From the NCBI GenBank assembly GCA_014885115.2, contig WKLE02003682.1, positions 1 through 26,169 of the forward strand: DNA of 26,169 nt. The letters run 5' to 3'. The position numbers were made by a program, and so were the translations under genes. The notes below the pieces were generated by a model, which worked only from the letters and a program-made list of their open reading frames with translations, made no database searches and was not told the origin of the DNA. Below, one piece after another: positions 10,078 to 17,928 of this stretch (the stretch's first letter is position 1; every line of letters starts with the position of its first letter). The stretch comes from Asterionellopsis glacialis. Lineage: Eukaryota > Bacillariophyta > Plagiogrammaphyceae > Rhaphoneidales > Asterionellopsidaceae.

Positions 10078-11862
10078 CTACTGAATTGCAGTTACCATGC
10101 TTGTTGTGTCTGAATCAATAGTGTCAACACTTTGCTGGTGTGACGATGGTGTCCCCACCGTGGACAATACAAAGAATTGCAAATCTGCAAATAATTGTTG
10201 TGTACTAAAAAAGGTACCAAAAATACCCACAATGCCACCCACGCACAATACAAAGGCAGCTAAATGTGAATATCCCTTAAGACGGAAGGAAAATAAGGAT
10301 GGTAAGACAAATGCAATGACCGTCCCAGTAGCGCAACCAATTAAATCCAATACATCCCCCAACGATGGTGCAACTATAGCCAATATTGTTGTGATGATCC
10401 ATAATATCACTGTCAACGTAATGTGATAGGGAAGCATCAATTGATTCTGTTGATTGGGTAATAAAAGCTTAGATGAAGGTGAAGTTTCTTCGTTGACTTG
10501 AGGAACTTCTTGTAAATTATCACAAGCAATTGTTTCTACAGGATCGTTATCATTCTCTTCTTCAAGTACATCTTGATCAGATAATAATGGTTGTTCTAAA
10601 TCTGATGTAAGAGGACTTCCAGCAGCTTGGATATCTGTCCCACTTGTCTCCTCCAAACTACTATTACGAGCCGTTGTCGTAGGTGCTGTGGCCGTTTCTC
10701 CTGTCAATGTGGCATTGTCATTACTGCTATTACCACTCAAGAATGATAATATGATCATTTCACGACATGTAAAGAATGGTAATGGAAATGTCAATAACAT
10801 GGTAATACACAATAATATTCTTGCGATAGAAATAGATGCAAATGATGTTGGATACATTTCAAATAAATTTGATTTGGTTTGTTCCCAAAAGGTCATGTAA
10901 ACAAAGACACCCACTGCCAATGATACAATTGTGGATACAGTAAGAGATACAGTGGATACGTATTTCCAATTTGATACAGTCTGCAAGGATGGTTTTAAAC
11001 TCCCATATGCCAAATGGACGGTGTGTTGTGATACAAAGGTAAATACAAAGGTTCCCAATGATTCCCATAAACCTGATTTCACGATAACCCAATGTTGATG
11101 AAATAAGGATGGCGACAATGAATCATCATCATCATTATCAGTGTAATCATGACGTCGTACATGATCCGGATTTGCCACAAATATGTAAATGACAATAATC
11201 ACAATAGCAGTCATGGCCAATACACTCATCATGGATAAATTAGAGAGTGGTGACATATCTCGTAGTAAGCATAATGGCAAAATGATCGTGGCACTTAGTA
11301 CAAATGTAATGATATCATCATGTTCTAACCATGCTTGTATGGTACTGCTATGGTGATCACTATTCGTGGAACTACCACCGCCACCAAATAGTAAATCTAA
11401 CCATGCCGATGCAAAGTTATCCTTGATAACAATAATGTAGGCAATGAGACATCCAAAGCTGTACAATGTTTTACTTAAAATAACGGCAATTTTTCCATGC
11501 GATCCAAAGGCGACATACCCTAAATCTTCATAGGAATTATTGGCATTTGGGATTTCAACACTTAATGCAATTACCATATCTAAACTAAGTTTTGTCAATA
11601 CACCAAAGAATATGATACATCCGATTGACATGAATCCACCTGTTTGAGCTATAGCACCACCTAACCCAATCGACCCGGCACCAATAATGCAATTTGTAAA
11701 ATTAAATATACAATTGAGAAGCGTGGAACCTTGTTCGACGGGACGCTGCTGTTCTGCTGCTTCTTGACTGGTGGATAGATCGTCAAGGACAACGTCGGGT
11801 GGTCCTTGTTCTTCCTCTCTTGTTCCTACACCGGTGGAGGCCGAGTCACCTTTTGTTGTCAT
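10078..11862 (-). CDS. AAAP-family (SLC38-like) amino-acid transporter
   Basis: Multispanning membrane protein of the amino acid/auxin permease family, closest in appearance to SLC38-type sodium- or proton-coupled neutral amino-acid carriers; substrate and membrane are unknown. The 594-residue chain has an acidic cytosolic N-terminus (1-45), then STLLNCIFNFTNCIIGAGSI (46-65), the family's TM1 with its GAG unwound segment. Hydrophobic stretches follow at about 77-103, 125-147, 184-201, 211-230, 265-285, 303-325, 344-360, 479-500, 504-528 and 533-552, about eleven in all. FPLPFFTCREMI and DLIGCATGTVIAFVLPSLF are typical late-helix motifs. A long hydrophilic insert (about 375-478), rich in Thr, Ser and acidic residues with EQPLLSDQD, separates the eighth helix from the last three. 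The frame is open upstream to a TTG at 11943, but the first ATG is at 11862 and gives the expected N-terminus. Single exon. Confidence 0.88.
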   Translation of the reverse strand: MTTKGDSASTGVGTREEEQGPPDVVLDDLSTSQEAAEQQRPVEQGSTLLNCIFNFTNCIIGAGSIGLGGAIAQTGGFMSIGCIIFFGVLTKLSLDMVIALSVEIPNANNSYEDLGYVAFGSHGKIAVILSKTLYSFGCLIAYIIVIKDNFASAWLDLLFGGGGSSTNSDHHSSTIQAWLEHDDIITFVLSATIILPLCLLRDMSPLSNLSMMSVLAMTAIVIIVIYIFVANPDHVRRHDYTDNDDDDSLSPSLFHQHWVIVKSGLWESLGTFVFTFVSQHTVHLAYGSLKPSLQTVSNWKYVSTVSLTVSTIVSLAVGVFVYMTFWEQTKSNLFEMYPTSFASISIARILLCITMLLTFPLPFFTCREMIILSFLSGNSSNDNATLTGETATAPTTTARNSSLEETSGTDIQAAGSPLTSDLEQPLLSDQDVLEEENDNDPVETIACDNLQEVPQVNEETSPSSKLLLPNQQNQLMLPYHITLTVILWIITTILAIVAPSLGDVLDLIGCATGTVIAFVLPSLFSFRLKGYSHLAAFVLCVGGIVGIFGTFFSTQQLFADLQFFVLSTVGTPSSHQQSVDTIDSDTTSMVTAIQ

Positions 11863-12715
11863 AATTTTGTTTTTTGTCTTTTTTCTAAAGTGTTCAATGA
11901 TGCGGCAAATGAAATGCCAACAAAGTTTTCGATCAATGTGCAAAAGGTTAAAGCAACCAGCAGCGCAGCTAGTCTAAAGTAACAACGACAGAAGGATCTG
12001 CTGGTTTTGTGTCGGTGCTGTCGTCGTTGGCATGTGTCGTGTCACCTTGATGATTTTTGTACAGTTATTCTTTGGTTCTTTTTGTTTACGACAGATGGGA
12101 ANNNNNNNNNNNNNNNNNNNNNNNNNNNNNNNNNNNNNNNNNNNNNNNNNNNNNNNNNNNNNNNNNNNNNNNNNNNNNNNNNNNNNNNNNNNNNNNNNNN
12201 NNNNNNNNNNNNNNNNNNNNNNNNNNNNNNNNNNNNNNNNNNNNNNNNNNNNNNNNNNNNNNNNNNNNNNNNNNNNNNNNNNNNATTCTGCGCGCACGCT
12301 CCTTCCTTCTGAGAATTCTGTTGGTAAGTTAGTTTATCTGCTTATAACAAGAATAAAATTTAGTTTCCTTTCTACTTTCTCAAAGGATGACTCCAGCCAT
12401 AAAAAAAATGTTTCTGTTGGCGGTGTGTGCATTGCTTTTCAAACACCAACAGCATAGAGTCTAGCAGAACGCAATCCATCCAACCGTTGCGTTGGCGCAC
12501 CGACACCTGAGAGAGCACCCTGAGGAGAACTAAGACGACCACGAATTATTGCATAGCAAGATCCGGGAACCGATCTTTTGCGCCCTCATTCCAATTGTGA
12601 CCACGGTTGGTGAATCAATCCTCATTGAAAGTATTGCATTACATTACAAACGAGGAAAGTAAAGCAAACATATCACATATATCAAAGACCCACAGTCAGT
12701 GAGAACATACTAACC
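11863..12715. promoter_or_regulatory. Divergent upstream region of transporter and yif1, interrupted by gap
   Basis: Start codons of the minus-strand transporter and plus-strand yif1 face away from each other across 853 bases, so both promoters should be here. Bases 12102-12284 are unknown, so neither promoter can be read fully and a small gene inside the gap cannot be excluded. The readable part shows no gene. Confidence 0.45.
12102..12284. other. Assembly gap (183 N)
   Basis: Unbroken run of N. The flanks do not obviously belong to a repeat, so the cause of the gap is not visible. The N count may be a scaffolding estimate, not a true length. Reading frames that cross it are meaningless. 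Confidence 0.99.
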
Positions 12716-14092
12716 ATGTCGAACTATTACAGCTCTGGATACCCACAGCAGCAGTCTGGCGGTGGTAGCAATCCCAACTTTTACAGTCAAGGCAATCAAA
12801 CACAACAACAGCAACAGCAACCACAGCAGCAGTCATCTAATCAAAACAACATGTTTTCTGGATATCCTCAACAACCTCAACAGCAACAACAGCAACAACC
12901 TGGTGCTTCCTCGTGGCAAAATTCTTCCTCAACCCCGTCGACGAATCAACCACAGATGCAGCAACAGCAGCAGCAACAACAGCCAAATAGTAATCCTTTC
13001 GGTGCATGGAATCCAGCGGCCTCCAACAATGCTGGCGGTGGTTTTGCAACTGCAGCCAATATGGCAGCAGCTGCTAATTTGGCAACCGGTAATTTTTCAA
13101 ACGATGCCATGTTAAATTTAGGTACCAATGCGGCGAAACAATTTTTACAAAACTCGGGTGCACAAATGATTCCTGGATTAGAAACAGCCATGAGAGTATT
13201 GCGGTCCTACTTTGCTGTGGATAACCGATATGTCAAAACGAAAATGCTAAAGATTCTGTTTCCTTTCAAAAGTCAAAATTGGACACGGTTGCAGGTACAC
13301 AATCAAGACCCATCCTTGGGTGTGGGGTATGAATTACCATTAAGTGATGAAAATGCACCCGATCTATACTTGCCATTCATGTCCTTGGTAACGTATGTGT
13401 TACTTTGTGCTTTATTGCACGGTACAGCTGGACAATTCAATCCAGAAGTATTACCTGATGTTTCTACCAAGTACGTCTTGTTATCTTGTTCTTTATAGCC
13501 GTGTTTGATTACTGCATGTTGCAATATCTCTGCGATTATTATTATTATTGCTGCAGCTTTTATATTACTACGAGTTTGGCACAACTGCCCTTCCTCACTG
13601 ATCTCCATATTCCCCCCCTCTTCCCTTTCCTACCACAGATGTTGTGTTACCCAAATATTGGAAGTATTGGCTATTCGTTTTGGAATGTACACCATGCAAG
13701 TACCTGCCGCCTTTTTAGATTTGATTGCCTATACTGGATACAAATATTTGGGCTTAGTTATTAATATGTTTATTGGTATGACCTTGGGACATTTAGGTTA
13801 TGGTCAACGTGCATATTATATTACATTTTTATGGACAGCATCGGCTGCGTCCTACTTTATGCTAAAGACAATGGATAAAAACATTCCTCTCGTGACAGCA
13901 GCAGCAGGACCGAAACGTCAAGTCATGGTGTTAGCCTTTGGTGTATCCCAGTTCATAACCATGTTTTTTGTCAGTCAAACTAAATTTTTAGATTATGGTG
14001 TCGATGTGGGTGGTGGTAACGGAGGTGATTCTGGTATCCCCCTGGCGACAGATACGGTGGGAACGGATGAATCCATGGGTGAAGTGAATTAA
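12716..14092 (+). CDS. YIF1: YIF1 family ER-Golgi membrane protein, two exons
   Basis: YIF1 works with YIP1-type proteins and Rab GTPases in vesicle transport between ER and Golgi. Exon 1 is 12716-13470 and exon 2 is 13639-14092, 402 residues. The N-terminal 90 residues are dominated by glutamine runs (up to eight Q in a row) with Pro, Ser and Asn. The conserved core follows: AAKQFLQNSG, YFAVDNRYVKTKMLKILFPF and YLPFMSLVTYVLLCALLHG, then after the splice LDLIAYTGYKYLGLVINM, GHLGYGQRAYYITFLWTASA and a last membrane segment at QVMVLAFGVSQFITMFFV. LLLPF-type first helix and 'AYxGYKYxG' are diagnostic of the family. About five membrane spans; the N-terminus should face the cytosol. The start ATG is in a good context (AACCATGTC) and the frame before it is not conserved. 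Confidence 0.94.
12788..12990 (+). repeat. CAA/CAG glutamine-codon runs inside yif1
   Basis: Three clusters of mixed CAA and CAG codons (near 12800-12831, 12867-12900 and 12955-12983) encode the polyglutamine part of YIF1. CAA and CAG are interspersed, not pure CAG, which should limit slippage. The runs are in frame and do not disturb the conserved domain. Confidence 0.9.
13471..13638 (+). other. yif1 intron
   Basis: A 168-base intron, phase 2. Donor ACCAA/GTACGTC; acceptor CCACAG/A preceded by a pyrimidine-rich tract from about 13610. Splicing makes Lys (AA+A) and joins LPDVSTK to CCVTQILEVL. An earlier AG at 13497-13498 would give a stop after three codons, so the 13638 acceptor is preferred. 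Confidence 0.9.
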
Positions 14093-14509
14093 ATTCGCAA
14101 CAGAGAAATGATGTCGATGGATAAGAAAGTTTATGCATTATCGTATGTACCTTTTGGTACTACCTATGGTATGTATCTTTTTTTGGAATCGTTCGTCTTC
14201 ATATATCTCTTCATGGATAATCATGTACGGTATGTAGGACATACAAGATTCCATGATGTTGATGCTCTGAAAAAAAAAACCATGGCTATCATAGACAGGA
14301 ATGCTACGAGTACAGTAAATTGGAGAAATAAGATGCATAAATGCAGTAGAGAAAAATAATGGTAATTATTTTTACTGTACACGTACGAGTAGTAGATCTG
14401 TCCAGAGCTTCCTTCTAAAACAGTCACCATCCTGTATTCATTTTCATTCCATCTTTATTCAACCTCTCGTGTGAACTTGAAAAGAATGATTGATCAGGCT
14501 GTATTTCTT

Positions 14510-14564
14510 TCTTGGTAAGGCACATCCCTACACGATGGCAGGGTAACTGTATTTCTTACCAAGA
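14510..14564. repeat. 10-bp inverted repeat, possible stem-loop
   Basis: TCTTGGTAAG (14510-14519) is the exact reverse complement of CTTACCAAGA (14555-14564). Inside the 35-base loop, CCCT (14526-14529) and AGGG (14540-14543) could form a second short stem. A further 7-bp pair, GAATGGT/ACCATTC, follows at 14585-14591/14604-14610. It does not match any snRNA or tRNA consensus I know. Confidence 0.5.
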
Positions 14565-14798
14565 GCAATCGACAGCTTGAGATCGAATGGTGCCCCAAAA
14601 ATAACCATTCATTTTTTTACAAATCCTGTTCTGCTGGTCAAACTAACTGAAGCCTGCCATTGATCTCTGCAAAGGTAGGAGACAGTAGACCCGCGTTTCA
14701 TTCTTCTCTCAAGACGGACTGGTCACTTGTGTGTTCAGGGTTTGCCCCGTCTTCTCTTTACCGCCTGTAGAATATATGCGTACTACTGCCAGAATCTC

Positions 14799-14845
14799 GA
14801 GAGAGAGAGAGAGAGAGAGAGGAAATCCTCTCTCTAGAGGCCTCT
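14799..14845. repeat. GA microsatellite with adjoining CT arm
   Basis: Eleven GA units (14799-14820) run into AGAGAGAGG-AAAT-CCTCTCTCT, a 9-bp hairpin with a four-base loop (14814-14835), then the palindrome AGAGGCCTCT (14836-14845). It lies 40 bases beyond the stop codon of the minus-strand gene, so it could fold in that transcript's 3' end. Confidence 0.8.
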
Positions 14846-14885
14846 TTAGAAATTCAGTTTGTATTTTAAAAAGGACTCCCTGGAT

Positions 14886-15224
14886 TTAGTAAAGAGTATT
14901 GGAATTGTCAAAGGTTGCTATGATAGTATTCTTGCTAGAACTTTCAATGATTGATGCTGCCTTGGCATGATCACCCTTACCAAAGCCATAACTAAAACCA
15001 TATACATGGGCATGTGGTGCATACTCATTGTAATCAATTCTTCCACCTCCAGTAACAGTAACATCATATCCCTTGCGTTGTAATTCCTCAACGAGACCTT
15101 GTGCTACATTGGCATGATAGGGACCACCACATTCTTCCGGTGAAGCACTTTTTACAAACCATTCAATTTCGGCTGTATCATTTGATGATGAATACTTTGT
15201 CGCCTTAACAAGAACATATTTGTG
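14886..15224 (-). other. PHPT1/Janus-like C-terminal domain of the pseudouridine synthase gene
   Basis: This part of the reading frame encodes about 112 residues comparable to a complete PHPT1 (about 125 residues). Human PHPT1 has, in order, KYVL, YHAD with the catalytic His, GGGRI and HVYGYS followed by a YG pair. All four appear here in the same order and similar spacing: KYVL, YHAN, GGGRI, HVYGFS-YG. The linker before it (about residues 625-675) is Ser-rich and poorly structured, as expected between two independent domains. Confidence 0.8.
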
Positions 15225-17264
15225 AACACCTGGTGTAAGCAGGATATTGGGTGGAAGAGGAGAGTAAGACTTGCTATCATGATCCCGCACCACTGATGAC
15301 GTTGCTGCATTCTTCAACTCGCGGACTAACATTTCATCCGATGCATCAGTGGGTACGGAATTTGTTTCCACCAAAGGGGAGGAAGAGCTCATTTGCTGCT
15401 GGTAGTTGACAAGATCTGGAGTCCACCAGGCATCCTCTAAACGAAATACATTCCATCGGTCTGAAATACGACCAACCTCAGTCCCATCGTCTTTCAAAAC
15501 AATATTTGGATCCAGAAATTCAAGCTGTGAACATTGAAGAGCAAGTTTGTCAAATCTCGCATATCCATATGGAGGTCGTGCTTTTGTCGATACCTCACCA
15601 TCGCCATCATCATCAAATGATGTATTCGGAGGCATGAAGGTATTACCAGGAATGGCACCTCCATATTGGGCATCTCCAACTAAAGGGAAACCCTCCGTAG
15701 ATAGTTGACCACGTATTTGATGTGTCCTTCCAGTCAATAATTCGATTTCTAATTCAACCACAGCTTTGCATCCCGGAGGAACAGCCTCTGGATCAGACCA
15801 CAACGAGTTGGCAAGGTTTTTGCTGGCATTGCTCCCAACTAATGGATACAGATCACCAACCTTTTTAATACGCAACAAACTTTCTGCCCACGATTCATTG
15901 CCCGGAACACGTGCGAAATTTTTAGGTGCGCGAATACTGGGCTCTAGGTAATGCCGAATGACTGTTTGATCAGCTGCATACTGTTTCAAGGATTCCAAGG
16001 CTCCCAAAACTGACCATGGTGACGATGGATCAGTGATTTCATTATTGTTCACAGCATCATGTTGTGGTTCGTTCAGGCAAACAAGGCATCTATATTCTTT
16101 ATGAATCCCTCCTTGACGAGCAGTATCATCATTGTTATTACCATCATTTTGTTTTGACGACACAACAAGCTGTTTATCTGTTTTATGACGTAATATTTTG
16201 GCATAATAGGATGCAAACACTTTTCGTGTAGCAACCACTAGCAAACCTGACGTATTTTGGTCAAGACGCTGTGGTGTGGACACATACACATCGTCCTCTT
16301 TGTCTTTCTGTGACTTTTTTGTTGGTGTGTTCACATTCACGTTAATATCAGCATCCGTCTGCCTCCTCTTCTTTGCCATTACCAACGATGTTCGAAGACA
16401 ATCCGCAACATTTTCTAAAGCATTGTCTACTGTGCAATGCACAGGAACACCAGCAGGTTTGTTAATGACAATATACCCCTTCTCTGCATCTGATGCAACA
16501 ATTACAGATGGCTTGTTGGTACTAGCTGTCCCATCATTTTTTATTGAACCATCATCATCGCCATCCCAGGAAAAGTCATACACAGCAGGAAATCTACGTG
16601 GTGTATGATGAACACGTAAATAATCACCTTCATCCAATATCCGTGTGGCATCTTGCACAGTCAAACGCTTCGGTTTCCCTCCCAAGGATGGGTCACGAGG
16701 TGCACCTGCAGGTAAGAACCAAACTGATCCCAATGTTAATAATTGCAATGGTGTCAAATTAAGATTATCACGACCCACTAATACAACTGTGTCTTCATCA
16801 TCGACGGTAGCAGAGACAGATGTTATTTCATTTTCTGGAGGCATTGCATTTGTATCATTTTTATCCATCAATGATGATCTCATTACAGTACCAATAGCTT
16901 GTGCTGTTGTAAAGTTGTTATCAGGTCCCGCAATAAAGTGTGTTACGAAATCGGATGACGAATGCGACGCTCCCTTGTACGAGGTCGGAGTTTCCTTTAT
17001 GTTGTTATCCCTACTATTATTTTTTGAATCATCGCCACTAGCAGCAAGAGTTGTTGTAGATTTTGACGAAGCGAAGCGTGCAATGTTGGTATAAGAGTGT
17101 TTGAAACTGCAGTAATGGAAGGGTTTAATCCTAGTGTTGATGGAAAATGCGGTTCTTGTACGAAATCCCATACACATCAGCATCTTGGTACTATCTACAC
17201 AGTAAATGAGCAACACAACTTGTAATAATCTTTTACTTTGCCTGATTGTTGTAGAAGAGTACAT
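14886..17264 (-). CDS. RluA-family pseudouridine synthase fused to a PHPT1/Janus-like domain
   Basis: Single-exon gene, 792 residues from the ATG at 17264; the open frame continues upstream only to a GTG. The N-terminus (to about 75) is basic, Ser/Thr-rich and contains a hydrophobic stretch (LLQVVLLIYCVDS), suggesting organelle import, plastid or mitochondrion. A region ending DYLRVHHTPRRFPAVYDFSW (about 214-233) resembles the leader of plant organellar RluA-type enzymes. The catalytic domain shows YIVINKPAGVPVH (264-276), PQRLDQNTSGLLV (331-343, catalytic Asp335 in the RLDxxTSGL motif), HKEYRCLV, and LLTGRTHQIRGQL (509-521), split by Asn/Asp-rich inserts. After a linker, residues about 681-792 match phosphohistidine phosphatase PHPT1/Janus: HKYVLVKA, GPYHANVAQGLVEELQRKGY (His717 aligns with the catalytic His), VTGGGRI (737-743) and HVYGFSYGFG (753-762). 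The enzyme should modify uridines in organellar RNA; the extra domain's target is unknown. Confidence 0.9.
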   Translation of the reverse strand: MYSSTTIRQSKRLLQVVLLIYCVDSTKMLMCMGFRTRTAFSINTRIKPFHYCSFKHSYTNIARFASSKSTTTLAASGDDSKNNSRDNNIKETPTSYKGASHSSSDFVTHFIAGPDNNFTTAQAIGTVMRSSLMDKNDTNAMPPENEITSVSATVDDEDTVVLVGRDNLNLTPLQLLTLGSVWFLPAGAPRDPSLGGKPKRLTVQDATRILDEGDYLRVHHTPRRFPAVYDFSWDGDDDGSIKNDGTASTNKPSVIVASDAEKGYIVINKPAGVPVHCTVDNALENVADCLRTSLVMAKKRRQTDADINVNVNTPTKKSQKDKEDDVYVSTPQRLDQNTSGLLVVATRKVFASYYAKILRHKTDKQLVVSSKQNDGNNNDDTARQGGIHKEYRCLVCLNEPQHDAVNNNEITDPSSPWSVLGALESLKQYAADQTVIRHYLEPSIRAPKNFARVPGNESWAESLLRIKKVGDLYPLVGSNASKNLANSLWSDPEAVPPGCKAVVELEIELLTGRTHQIRGQLSTEGFPLVGDAQYGGAIPGNTFMPPNTSFDDDGDGEVSTKARPPYGYARFDKLALQCSQLEFLDPNIVLKDDGTEVGRISDRWNVFRLEDAWWTPDLVNYQQQMSSSSPLVETNSVPTDASDEMLVRELKNAATSSVVRDHDSKSYSPLPPNILLTPGVHKYVLVKATKYSSSNDTAEIEWFVKSASPEECGGPYHANVAQGLVEELQRKGYDVTVTGGGRIDYNEYAPHAHVYGFSYGFGKGDHAKAASIIESSSKNTIIATFDNSNTLY

Positions 17265-17928
17265 GGCAGAATGATTCCTCAAAACTAAAAATATCAAACC
17301 TAAAGCTATCACTGGTACACGGTTCGTAGCTCCTTCTTTCACCACTTGTTTTGCTGCTATGTATTTCGGTTACAATGAAGCTATTCTTACGATTCACAAA
17401 TACCAAAGTCAATTTTCTATCGTCATCTATTCATTTAGACTTTCACCTTATCTACTTATTTGCTCCCTTTTGCTTGATCCCATTAGCATCGGCAGTCGAA
17501 TGCGGCTCAGGATTTTCTTCACAGAGAGATTTTGAGACTGTGTGGTTCTAAAGAAACAAAGAAAGAAATGAGTGATGTGTGATGTGTACCTACGCAAAAT
17601 GTGGACATCATGATAGAGATAAGGATAAAGGGCAAACATCACTCCTTGTAAGTTCATTGATATGTACGTGATTCTACGTACCAGGGACTACTTTTCAAGT
17701 ATTATGTGCCCACTCCCGTACGGTAATCCTCTCTCTAGAGAGGGCCTCTCTAAGTCTCGCTCGCTCTACTAGCTCTAGAGAGAGGACTACCTGGTACCGT
17801 AGACTGGCCAGAGTAGAGAGAGAGGAGTTGGTATTTCAAAACACTGTCTGAAATCTCGAAATCTTGAAATCTCAATCAACCAGTCTCGAACTCTTGTTTT
17901 TCAGAGTCTGGAGAAAATACTGACGAAG
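17265..17928. promoter_or_regulatory. Divergent upstream region of the pseudouridine synthase gene and RED/IK
   Basis: Both promoters should lie in these 664 bases. Between 17726 and 17830 there is a block of CT/AG-rich palindromic sequence, including CTCTCTAGAGAG at 17731-17742 and TACCTGGTA at 17788-17796, close to the RED/IK start. A short frame around 17384-17551 has a hydrophobic stretch but no other support. Confidence 0.5.

Larger units (their letters stand above)
14093..14885. other. Convergent intergenic region with several hairpins
   Basis: Holds the 3' ends of yif1 and the pseudouridine synthase gene. The ORF at 14108-14359 starts 16 bases after the yif1 stop and has no recognisable content; I treat it as 3' untranslated sequence. 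Potential stem-loops are at 14510-14564 and 14585-14610, and a GA tract at 14799-14821 pairs with CT-rich sequence just downstream. Confidence 0.5.

Noticed and set aside
11863..11943. 27-residue N-terminal extension of the transporter
   Set aside because: It would begin at TTG; the first ATG gives the expected acidic cytosolic tail.
11974..12457. ORFs crossing the N run
   Set aside because: Their length comes from unknown bases; the readable parts match nothing.
14108..14359. 83-residue ORF after yif1
   Set aside because: Starts 16 bases past the yif1 stop, no recognisable domain; treated as 3' untranslated sequence.
17351..17551. Short ORF with a hydrophobic stretch resembling a signal peptide
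   Set aside because: Lies in a divergent promoter region and has only a few dozen residues with no conserved feature.
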